From positions 62,001 through 126,000 of the forward strand of contig CAWIIF010000008.1 in assembly GCA_963836015.1 (NCBI GenBank): DNA of 64,000 nucleotides. Reading direction: 5' to 3'. The notes below the pieces were generated by a model. That model saw only the letters and a program-made list of their open reading frames with translations, was not told where the DNA came from and did not search any database. Positions 23,184 to 31,800 of this stretch are shown here, one piece after another; the first letter of the stretch is position 1; each line of letters begins with the position of its first letter. The position numbers and the translations under genes are program-made. Origin of the DNA: CAWCDJ01 sp963836015 (lineage in GTDB: Bacteria; Acidobacteriota; Terriglobia; Bryobacterales; Bryobacteraceae).

Positions 23184-24742
23184 AGTGGATTGCACTGCTG
23201 CTGTGCGGCTCCGTTTGGGGCCAGGTCCCCTACGACCGGATCGTCAACGCCGCTCGCGAACCCGGTAACTGGCTCACTTACTCGGGCAACTATCAGGGCC
23301 ACCGGTTCTCGCCGCTCAGCGAGATCACGCCCGCAAATGTCGGCAGCCTCCACGTGAAGTGGGCCTACCAGATGGACAGCCGCGCGGAGGTCTCGCCGAT
23401 CGTGGCGGACGGCGTGTTGTACGTCACCGGCCCCAACACGGCGGCGGCGCTCGATGTCCGCACCGGCCGCGAGTTGTGGACGTGGCAGCGGCCCATTCCG
23501 AAAGACTACCAGAACATCGGATTCGGCCGCGTGAATCGCGGCCCGGCCATCCTGGACAATCAGATCTTCGTCGCCACACTCGATTGTTACCTGGTGGCGC
23601 TCGACGCGAAGAGCGGCCTCGAGCGGTGGACGGCGAAGGTGGAGGATTACAAACCGGGATACAGCATGACGCTCGCGCCGCTCGCCATTCGGGACAAGGT
23701 GCTGGTGGGCGTGAGCGGAGGTGAAACCGGCATTCGCGGCTTCATCGATGCATATGACGCCAAGACCGGCAAGCGCTCCTGGCGGTTCTACACAGTACCC
23801 GGTCCGGGCGAGCCGGGAAACGAGACGTGGCCTGGCGACAGTTGGAAGACAGGGGGCGGCTCCACCTGGGTTACGGGCTCCTACGATCCGGAAACGAACC
23901 TGGTCTACTGGGGCGTGGGCAACCCCGGCCCCGATTGGAACCCCGATTCGCGCCGCGGCGACAACCTTTATACCTGCTCGCTGGTGGCGCTCGACGGCGC
24001 CACGGGAAAGCTCATGTGGCACTTCCAGTTCACCCCGAACGACTCCCACGATTGGGATTCCACCCACGTGCCGGTGCTCTTCGAGTCCGACGTCCACGGA
24101 GTGCGCCGCAAGCTCGTGGCGGTGGCGAACCGCAACGCGTTTTATTACGTGCTCGAGCGCTCGACTGGAGAGTTCATCGCCGGCCGCGCCTACTCCAAAC
24201 AGACCTGGGCAAAAGGCTTGGACGACCGGGGCCGCCCGGTGGTGCTTCCGGACACCGAGCCGAGCGAGAAAGGCACCCTGGTCTGGCCCAACCTTAACGG
24301 CGCCACCGTTTGGTTCAGCCCTTCTTATAGTCCGCCGCAGGGGCTGTTATATGTGGCCGTGCGGGAGATCGCTTCGATCTACTTCAAGCGCAAAGCGGAG
24401 TATAAGCCCGGCACCTTCTTCGCCGGCGGCGGCGAAGCAGAGCCTCCGGGTGAAGCGCCCTCCGGCGCGATCCGCGCGCTCGAAGCTGCGACCGGCCGGA
24501 TACGCTGGGAGTTCAAGATGCACACCGCTCCGTGGGCCGGCGTTCTCTCCACCGCGGGCGGCCTGGTCTTCTCCGGCTCCGATGAAGGCAACTTCTTTGC
24601 TCTCGATGCGGCCACCGGGAAGCCGCTATGGGATTTCCAAACCGGCGCAGGCATCGCCGCCAATCCGATTTCGTTCACGGTGGATGGCAGACAGGCCGTC
24701 GCCATCGCCGCCGGCCGTGTGTTGTACGTGCTCACGCTGTAG
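23180..24742 (+). CDS. PQQ-dependent alcohol dehydrogenase-like quinoprotein
   Basis: A 520-residue periplasmic quinoprotein with a short signal peptide (ALLLCGSVWGQ). Repeated tryptophan-docking motifs of an eight-bladed propeller are visible (LDVRTGRELWTWQ, LDAKSGLERWTAK, YDAKTGKRSWRFY, LDGATGKLMWHFQ, LDAATGKPLWDFQ). The probable active-site motif is D291-W-D293 in SHDWDSTH. An Asp two residues after the catalytic Asp is the mark of lanthanide-using dehydrogenases, so a rare-earth cofactor is possible. The vicinal Cys pair of classical methanol dehydrogenase is not seen. It forms a translationally coupled pair with the di-heme cytochrome, its likely electron acceptor. Substrate unknown. Confidence 0.87.
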   Translation: MKWIALLLCGSVWGQVPYDRIVNAAREPGNWLTYSGNYQGHRFSPLSEITPANVGSLHVKWAYQMDSRAEVSPIVADGVLYVTGPNTAAALDVRTGRELWTWQRPIPKDYQNIGFGRVNRGPAILDNQIFVATLDCYLVALDAKSGLERWTAKVEDYKPGYSMTLAPLAIRDKVLVGVSGGETGIRGFIDAYDAKTGKRSWRFYTVPGPGEPGNETWPGDSWKTGGGSTWVTGSYDPETNLVYWGVGNPGPDWNPDSRRGDNLYTCSLVALDGATGKLMWHFQFTPNDSHDWDSTHVPVLFESDVHGVRRKLVAVANRNAFYYVLERSTGEFIAGRAYSKQTWAKGLDDRGRPVVLPDTEPSEKGTLVWPNLNGATVWFSPSYSPPQGLLYVAVREIASIYFKRKAEYKPGTFFAGGGEAEPPGEAPSGAIRALEAATGRIRWEFKMHTAPWAGVLSTAGGLVFSGSDEGNFFALDAATGKPLWDFQTGAGIAANPISFTVDGRQAVAIAAGRVLYVLTL

Positions 24743-24756
24743 GGCCGCGGCCCGGC

Positions 24757-25218
24757 TTAAGGCTGCCCCAGTGCATACCAGATGACGTAGTCCGTCATCG
24801 GGGGCGTCACCCCGAGTTCACGCATCCTCGACCCGTTCTGTCCCCGGTGATGCTGGCTGTGCATCAAAGCCTGCAGCAACAGCACTCCCGCCGGCGCCTC
24901 AAAAGGTCCCTTAGGGCCGCGGGGCAATGCGATCATTTTTTCAAGATCAGCCGACCCGACCGCCTCCGCCATGCCCGCGTGCGCCGTCTGCATCGCCTCC
25001 TGGATCTCCTCGATCGACTCTCGCTCCTTCCCCCCCGCAGCCGGCGCCTCCCCGCGCGCCAGTTTCCGCAGCATCTCGTACGCCGCCGCCATGTGATTCA
25101 GCCGCTTGCGGATCTGGGGGTCGGCGGACACCTTGGCATTCTCATGAATCGCCTTCCAGTGTTCCCCGTCGGCCCAGACCTGATAACGTGCCAGCTCCTT
25201 CAATAGTTCTACGTCCAT
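24757..25218 (-). CDS. DinB family protein
   Basis: A 153-residue cytoplasmic four-helix-bundle protein of the DinB/YfiT type. Metal-ligand histidines appear as expected: one in the second helix (RLNHMAAAYEML) and a pair in the third (LLQALMHSQHHRGQNGSRMRE), with LGVTPPMTDYVIWY as the family's typical tail. Members bind Ni, Zn or Fe and are thought to be thiol-dependent S-transferases or hydrolases induced under stress. It is a single gene converging on the PQQ dehydrogenase gene; a GC palindrome GGGCCGCGGCCC directly after the latter's stop may separate the two transcripts. Confidence 0.87.
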   Translation of the reverse strand: MDVELLKELARYQVWADGEHWKAIHENAKVSADPQIRKRLNHMAAAYEMLRKLARGEAPAAGGKERESIEEIQEAMQTAHAGMAEAVGSADLEKMIALPRGPKGPFEAPAGVLLLQALMHSQHHRGQNGSRMRELGVTPPMTDYVIWYALGQP

Positions 25219-25307
25219 ACGGGCATTCTAGACCACTCGAGATGGGTCAACGGCACACGGCTCCGGCCCCGTTGACAACCTGCGGTCCATCAAGCAAAGT
25301 AGATGCC

Positions 25308-25661
25308 ATGAAGAAGCTTCTGACTCTGGCGGCGATCTGTGCGATTGCGGCTTCAGCCGCGGATATCACCGGGAATTGGAAGGGTACGGCCGAAGGGCCG
25401 AATGGCGCCATCGAGCGCACCTTTGTCTTCAAGCAGGATGGCACCAAGCTGACGGGTGAGACTGCCAGCGAGTTCCTGGGCAAATCGGTCATCAACGAAG
25501 GCAAGGTCGAAGGCGACGACATTTCCTTCAGCATCACGGCGAACTTCAACGGGAACGAGATGAAGTTGGCGTATAAGGGCAAGATCAGCGGCGAAGAAAT
25601 CAAGCTCACATCCGACTTCGGAGGGCAGAGCATTAACTGGACTCTGAAGAAGGGGTCGTAG
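25308..25661 (+). CDS. Small secreted beta-rich protein
   Basis: A 117-residue exported protein. The signal peptide (KKLLTLAAICAIAASA, cleavage near 17) is followed by ADITGNWKGTAEGPNG and alternating strands with KQDGTKLTGE and LTSDFGGQSINWTLKK. Such lipocalin-like or 'extracellular secreted' small proteins are frequent in Solibacter-like genomes; the function is not known. ATG at 25308 was selected because it begins a proper signal peptide; a longer open frame upstream is antisense to the DinB gene. TTGACA at 25272-25277 could be its -35 box, though the matching -10 is poor. Confidence 0.8.
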   Translation: MKKLLTLAAICAIAASAADITGNWKGTAEGPNGAIERTFVFKQDGTKLTGETASEFLGKSVINEGKVEGDDISFSITANFNGNEMKLAYKGKISGEEIKLTSDFGGQSINWTLKKGS

Positions 25662-25718
25662 TCCGCGCCTGCTTTCGGGCGAAGATACCGCCTCTGGTAT
25701 GATGAAGACTCTCCCCTG

Positions 25719-26825
25719 ATGATCGTTCAGGCCAACACTGTCCGGTTCGATTCCATTTCGCTCGACTCCGGGGCCACGATTGCTCCCGTCGAGGTCGCAT
25801 ACGAAACCTATGGCCAGTTGAACGCCGCCAAATCCAATGCTATCCTCGCGCTGCACGCCTTCTCGGGCGACGCGCACGCGGCCGGGATCAGTCCCGAGAC
25901 CGGCAGGCCCGGCTGGTGGGACAACATGATCGGGCCGGGCAAGGCGTTCGACACGGAGAAGTATTTCATCATCTGCAGCAACGTGCTGGGGGGCTGCCGC
26001 GGTACGACCGGGCCCGGGTCGATCAATCCGGCCACCGGCTGTCCCTACGGGATGTCGTTCCCGGTGATCACCATCGGGGACATGGTGCGGCTGCAGAAGA
26101 TGCTCATCGACTGGTTCGAAATTCCGCGGCTGCTTACGGTCTCGGGCGGCTCGATGGGCGGCATGCAGGCGCTGGAGTGGGCGGTGGCTTACCCCGACCG
26201 CGTGGTGTCGGCCATCCCCATCGCCACCACCACACGCCATAGCGCCCAGCAGATCGCGTTCAACGAAGTAGGCCGGCAGGCCATCATGGCGGACCCCGAC
26301 TGGAATGAAGGCGACTACCACGGCAAACAGCCGCCCGCGCGCGGGTTGGCCGTGGCCCGCATGGTCGGCCACATCACCTACATGAGCGACGACTCCATGC
26401 GCGAGAAGTTCGGCCGCCGCCTGCGCGGTAAGGAGAACTTCGGCTTCGGCTTCGACGTGGATTTCGAAGTCGAAAGCTACCTGCGCTATCGCGGCAGCCA
26501 GTTCGTGAACCGCTTCGACGCCAACTCGTACCTCTTCATCACCAAAGCCATGGACTACTTCGACCTCACCAACGGGCACGGCACCCTGAACGCGGCGCTG
26601 GGAGCCGCGCAGGCCCGGTTCCTGGTGATCAGCTTCAGCTCGGACTGGCTCTACCCCAGTTATCAATCGCAGGAGATCGTGCGCGCCCTGCGGTCTCGCA
26701 ACTGCGACGTGGCCTATGTGGAGCTGCAATCGAACTACGGGCACGACTCGTTCCTGGTGGATGTTGCCGAGCAGAGCGCGCTGATCGCGGGATTCCTCGC
26801 CAGCACTTACGAGAAAGCGCGATGA
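25719..26825 (+). CDS. metX: Homoserine O-acetyltransferase
   Basis: A 368-residue alpha/beta-hydrolase-fold acyltransferase of methionine biosynthesis, transferring an acyl group (normally from acetyl-CoA) to homoserine. The nucleophile elbow is SGGSMGGMQALEW (Ser near 142-146), the acid is in SSDWLYP and the catalytic His in NYGHDSFL close to the C-terminus. HAFSGDAHAAG and NVLGGCRGTTGPGS are further MetX signatures. Some MetX-like enzymes use succinyl-CoA, which cannot be excluded. The metW start overlaps the stop codon (ATGA), giving the common metXW operon. TATGAT lies at 25698-25703, 15 bases before the ATG. Confidence 0.93.
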   Translation: MIVQANTVRFDSISLDSGATIAPVEVAYETYGQLNAAKSNAILALHAFSGDAHAAGISPETGRPGWWDNMIGPGKAFDTEKYFIICSNVLGGCRGTTGPGSINPATGCPYGMSFPVITIGDMVRLQKMLIDWFEIPRLLTVSGGSMGGMQALEWAVAYPDRVVSAIPIATTTRHSAQQIAFNEVGRQAIMADPDWNEGDYHGKQPPARGLAVARMVGHITYMSDDSMREKFGRRLRGKENFGFGFDVDFEVESYLRYRGSQFVNRFDANSYLFITKAMDYFDLTNGHGTLNAALGAAQARFLVISFSSDWLYPSYQSQEIVRALRSRNCDVAYVELQSNYGHDSFLVDVAEQSALIAGFLASTYEKAR

Positions 26826-27460
26826 CCGCCGAGACCCCCAGGAAGCAGGCATTCGTTCCCGAAGTGCTGGGCCGCAGCGATTATGCCATCATCGGCGAGA
26901 TCGTGGAGCCGGGCACACGGGTGCTGGATCTCGGATGTGGCGAGGGCGAGTTGCTCGAGTGGCTGGCCGCGAATAAAGGCGTGGATGCGCGCGGCGTCGA
27001 GATCTCGTCGGCCAAAGTGCAGCGCGCCATTGCCCGCGGCGTCTCGGTCTATCAGGGAGATATCGACAACGGCCTGGTCGACTATCCCAGCCAGGCATTC
27101 GACTACGTGATCCTCAGCCAGACGCTGCAGGAGACGCGGCATCCTCGCCAGGTGCTGCGCGAGATGCTGCGGGTGGGGCGGCGCGTGATCGTGGCGTTTC
27201 CGAATTTCGGCCACTGGCGGGTTCGCCTTTCGATGCTGATGAGCGGCCGGGCCCCCCGCACCTCGTTGTTTCCCTACGAGTGGTACGACTCGCCCAACAT
27301 CCATTTCCTGACGGTGCAGGATTTCGAGGAACTGGCGGTGCTCGAAGGCCTGGTAGTGGAGCGGCGATACTTCCTGGCCGGACACCGGAAGGTAAGCCGG
27401 CTTCCCAACCTGATGGCCGAGGTGGCGGTATTGCTCGTATCGCGGAAGCAAGTGGCGTAA
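26822..27460 (+). CDS. metW: Methionine biosynthesis protein MetW
   Basis: A 212-residue class-I methyltransferase-fold protein. Motif I is VLDLGCGEGELLEWL (about 38-52), and VSVYQGDIDNGLVDYP and DYVILSQTLQETRHP follow as in MetW. MetW proteins work with MetX in homoserine acylation, probably as an interacting subunit, although the fold retains an S-adenosylmethionine pocket. Translation is coupled to metX by a four-base overlap. The gene converges on gltD with a seven-base gap and no visible terminator. Confidence 0.93.
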   Translation: MTAETPRKQAFVPEVLGRSDYAIIGEIVEPGTRVLDLGCGEGELLEWLAANKGVDARGVEISSAKVQRAIARGVSVYQGDIDNGLVDYPSQAFDYVILSQTLQETRHPRQVLREMLRVGRRVIVAFPNFGHWRVRLSMLMSGRAPRTSLFPYEWYDSPNIHFLTVQDFEELAVLEGLVVERRYFLAGHRKVSRLPNLMAEVAVLLVSRKQVA

Positions 27461-27467
27461 GAGTATA

Positions 27468-28871
27468 TCAGGGCAGCTGCGTTTGGCCGGTGAGGTGCAG
27501 GTCGATGCCCCTTGCGGCCTTGCGGCCTTCGGCGATCGCCCAGACTACAAGCGACTGGCCGCGGCGCATATCGCCGGCGGCGAAGACTCCGGGGACCGAG
27601 GTCATGTGGCGCTCGTCGGTGGCGACATTGCCGCGCTGGTCGAGTTTCACTCCGAGCTGCTCGATCATCCCGTTCCTGACCGGGCCGGTGAAGCCCATGG
27701 CGAGCAGGACCAGGTCCGCGTCGATGGTGAACTCGGTTCCGGGCACGGGGTTGAGCTTGCCGTCGACACGCGCGGCGTGCAGCTTCTGCACCCGGCCTTC
27801 GCCCGAGAACCGGACGGTCGAAACGCTCCAGTCGCGGAGGCCGCCCTCTTCGTGCGAGCTCTCGATGCGCAACTGCATCGGCCATAGAGGCCAGGGCGTG
27901 GACGGCGACCGTGTATCCGGAGGCTTCGGCAGCAGCTCGAACTGCGTGACCGAAAGGGCTTTCTGGCGGTGGCTGGTGCCCAGGCAATCGGCACCGGTAT
28001 CGCCGCCGCCGATGATCACGACGCGCTTGCCGGTAGCCAGGATCTGATCCGGCACCTGGTCGCCTTCGCAGCGGCGGTTCTGCTGCGGCAGGAACTCCAT
28101 CGCGAAATGGATGCCGTTCAGCTCGCGGCCGGGGACGTTCAGGTTGCGCGGCTGCTCGGATCCACCCGAAAGCAGGATGGCGTCGAACTCCTTGCGCAGA
28201 TCCTCCACCGGGACGTTGCCGCCCACGTGGGCATTGGTTTCGAAACGCACTCCCTCGGCGCTCATCTGCTCAATGCGGCGGTCGATGAGGTGCTTCTCCA
28301 TCTTGAAATTCGGAATGCCGTAGCGCAGCAGGCCGCCGATGCGGTCGTTCTTTTCGAAGACCGTCACGTCGTGGCCGGCCCGCGCCAGTTGCTGCGCGGC
28401 CGCCAGGCCCGCGGGACCCGAACCGATCACCGCGACACGCTTGCCGGTGCGGACCTCGGCCGGCTCGGGCCGGATGAAGCCCTCTTCGAACGCGCGATCG
28501 ATGATCGTCTTCTCGATCTGCTTGATGGTGACCGGCGGCTCGTTGATGCCGAGCACGCAGGAGGCCTCGCACGGCGCGGGACAGATCCGGCCGGTGAACT
28601 CGGGGAAATTATTCGTGGCGTGCAACTGGCGGACGGCTTCGCGCCAGCGTCCGCGGTAGACCAGGTCGTTCCAATCGGGAATGAGATTGGTCAGCGGACA
28701 GCCAGTGTGGCAGAACGGGACACCGCAATCCATGCAGCGCGCGCCCTGCGTCTGGACGGATTCGAGCGGGAACGGCTGGTAGATTTCGAACCAGTCGTTG
28801 ATGCGCTCGGCTGGCGGACGCCGCACGGGCAGCTCGCGGGTGTATTCGAGGAAGCCGGTGACCTTACCCAC
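27468..28871 (-). CDS. gltD: Glutamate synthase (NADPH) small subunit
   Basis: A 467-residue flavoprotein that feeds electrons from NAD(P)H to the GltB subunit. The N-terminal iron-sulfur region has CMDCGVPFCHTGCPL (about 42-56) and CPAPCEASC (about 97-105), forming two [4Fe-4S] clusters. The FAD site is VIGSGPAGLAAAQQLARAG (about 149-167) and the NADPH site VIIGGGDTGADCLGT (about 288-302). TSVPGVFAAGDMRRGQSLVVWA is the C-terminal FAD motif. Its ATG at 28871 overlaps the end of gltB by eight bases, so the two subunits are made from one mRNA with coupled translation. It converges on metW. Confidence 0.96.
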   Translation of the reverse strand: MGKVTGFLEYTRELPVRRPPAERINDWFEIYQPFPLESVQTQGARCMDCGVPFCHTGCPLTNLIPDWNDLVYRGRWREAVRQLHATNNFPEFTGRICPAPCEASCVLGINEPPVTIKQIEKTIIDRAFEEGFIRPEPAEVRTGKRVAVIGSGPAGLAAAQQLARAGHDVTVFEKNDRIGGLLRYGIPNFKMEKHLIDRRIEQMSAEGVRFETNAHVGGNVPVEDLRKEFDAILLSGGSEQPRNLNVPGRELNGIHFAMEFLPQQNRRCEGDQVPDQILATGKRVVIIGGGDTGADCLGTSHRQKALSVTQFELLPKPPDTRSPSTPWPLWPMQLRIESSHEEGGLRDWSVSTVRFSGEGRVQKLHAARVDGKLNPVPGTEFTIDADLVLLAMGFTGPVRNGMIEQLGVKLDQRGNVATDERHMTSVPGVFAAGDMRRGQSLVVWAIAEGRKAARGIDLHLTGQTQLP

Positions 28872-31800
28872 GAGTCACCTCCAGTTGGCCGCTCCCTTGC
28901 GGCTGCGGCTGGGGCACGGAGAGCGCGCCGGCCCGGGCCACACCCAATACCCGTTTGTATTCGTGCGGGAAGATTTTGACGAACCGCTCCTTCATGCTCT
29001 CCCAGTTCTCCAGAATCCACTGGCCGCGCGGGCTCGAGGTGTATTCGACGTGCCGCGCAATCAGGGTATAAAGCGCCGTAGCGTCTTCGCAGCCGACGGG
29101 TTCGAGATCCACGGCCGCGCGGTTGCAGCGGCGCTCGGCGAAATCGCCCTTCTCGTCAAGGACGTAAGCGATGCCGCCGCTCATGCCTGCCGCGAAGTTG
29201 CGGCCGGTCTTGCCGAGCACCACCACCAGGCCATTGGTCATGTATTCGCAGCCGTGATCGCCCAGGCCCTCCACCACCGCGGTGGCGCCGGAGTTGCGCA
29301 CGGCAAAGCGTTCGCCGGCCCTTCCGTTGAAGAACGCCTCCCCGCTGGTGGCCCCGTAGAGCGCCACGTTGCCAATCACGATGTTCTCTTCGGGCAGGAA
29401 GGTCGATCCGCGCGGAGGATAGACTACCAGGCGCCCTCCCGACAGTCCCTTACCGACGTAGTCGTTGGCGTCGCCTTCGAGCTCGAGCGTCACGCCGCTG
29501 GCGAGGAATGCGCCGAAACTCTGGCCGGCCGAGCCGGTGAACTGGAATTGGATGGTGTTGTCGGGAAGCCCGGCGGAGCCGTAGCGCCGCGCGATCTCGC
29601 CCGACAGCATGGCGCCTACCGTACGGTGGACGTTGCGGATGGGCAGCTTGATCTCGATGGGGGTGCGGCTTTCGAGCGCCTCGCGGGCATGGTCGATCAG
29701 CTTGTAATCGAGCGCCTTGTCCAGGCCGTGATCCTGCTTCTGCACGCAGCGCCGGGCGATGCGGGTGGGCATCTTGGGGTTGTACAGGATCATGGAGAGG
29801 TCGAGACCCTTGGCCTTCCAGTGGTCGATGGCGTGGCGCGCGTCCAGCATGTCGACGCGGCCTACCATCTCGTCGAAGGTGCGGAACCCCATCTTCGCCA
29901 TGTACTGCCGCACCTGCTCGGCGATAAAGAAGAAGAAGTTGATGACGTGCTCGGGCTGCCCCTGGAATTTGGCGCGCAGGGCGGGATCCTGCGTCGCGAT
30001 ACCTACCGGGCAGGTATTGAGATGGCACTTGCGCATCATGATGCAGCCCATAGCCACCAACGGCGCGGTGGAGAAGCCGAACTCCTCGGCTCCGAGCAGG
30101 GCGGCCACCGCGACGTCGCGGCCGGTCTGCAGCTTGCCGTCGGTCTGGACGCGAATGCGTCCGCGCAGGTCGTTCATCACCAGCACCTGGTGCGTCTCGG
30201 CCAGGCCGAGCTCCCACGGCACGCCGGCGTGCTTGATGGAGCTGAGCGGCGAAGCGCCGGTGCCGCCGCTGTCGCCCGAGATCAACACGACGTCGGCGTG
30301 CGCCTTGGCAACGCCCGCTGCGACGGTCCCGACACCGACTTCGGCAACCAGCTTCACCGAGATGCGCGCTTTGGGATTGACGTTCTTGAGGTCGTAGATA
30401 AGCTGTGCGAGATCCTCGATCGAATAGATGTCGTGGTGCGGCGGCGGCGAGATCAGGCCGACCCCGGGGATGGAGTGGCGCACGCGCGCGATGGTCTCAT
30501 CCACCTTGTGTCCGGGAAGCTGGCCGCCCTCGCCGGGCTTGGCGCCCTGCGCCATCTTGATCTGCAGCTCGTCGGCGTTGACCAGGTAATTGGTGGTGAC
30601 GCCGAAGCGGGCGGAGGCCACCTGTTTGATGGCGCTGCGGCGTCCGTCACCAAAGCGTTCTTCATCTTCTCCGCCCTCGCCGGTGTTGGACTTGCCGCCG
30701 ATCTGATTCATCGCGCGGGCGAGCGTCTCGTGCGCTTCCTTCGAAATGGAGCCGAACGACATGGCGCCCGTGGCGAACCGTTTGACGATCTCCTTGGCCG
30801 GCTCCACCTGGTCGAGCGGCACCGGCTCGGCCGCGGACTTGAAGTTGAGCAGCGCGCGCAGCGTACAGAGCTGGCGGTTCTGGTTATCGATCAGGTCCGT
30901 GTATTCCTGGAACGTCTGGGGGCTTTCCTGGCGCACGGCATGCTGCAGCTTGGCGATCGTCTGCGGGTTGTAAAGATGGAACTCGCCGCGCACCCGGTAT
31001 TGGTAATTGCCGCCGACCGCCAGTTCCGTATCGAAGTCGGTGACGGGGTGGAAGGCGTAGCGGTGCTTGAGAATGGCTTCCTCGGCGATGACATCGAGGC
31101 CGATGCCCTCGATGCGGGAGGCGGTGCCGGTAAAATACTGGTCCACCAGTTGCTTGCTGAGGCCGATGGCTTCGAAGACCTGCGCGCCGCGATAGCTCTG
31201 CAGGGTGGAGATCCCCATCTTCGAAAACGTCTTGAGCAATCCTTTATTGATGGCCTTGATGTACGCCGGCTTGTTCTCGATGCCCACGGTTTCGAGCGCC
31301 AGGTAGGGATTGATGGCGCTGGCGCCGTAGCCGATCAGCAGCGCGAAGTGCATAACCTCGCGCGGCTCGCCCGATTCGATGATCAGGGCGACTTGCGTGC
31401 GGGTCTCCTCGCGGACCAGGTGGTTGTGCACCGCGGTCAGCGCGAGCAGGCTGGGTATGGGCGCGTAATCCTCGTCCACTCCGCGGTCGGAGAGAATCAG
31501 CAGGGTGTAGCCCGACTGTATGGCGTGCGACGCCTGGCGGCAGAGCTGTTTGAGGGCGCGTTCGAGACCTTTCCCTCCGAACTCCACCGGGAAAAGCGTG
31601 GGGATGGTGGTGGCGAGGAAATCGCCCTGCGAGACGCGGCGCAGCTTTTCGAGATCGCGATTGGTCAGGATCGGCTGCTTGAGCTTGAGGGTGTGGCAGT
31701 GCTGGGGCGTCTCGGCCAGGATGTTGCGCTCCGTGCCGATGTAGCTGGTGAGCGACATGACCATCTCTTCGCGGATCGGATCGATGGGCGGGTTGGTCAC

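Noticed and set aside
24743..24754. GGGCCGCGGCCC palindrome as a terminator after the PQQ dehydrogenase gene.
   Set aside because: No loop and no T-run; a short GC palindrome is expected by chance in such GC-rich DNA.
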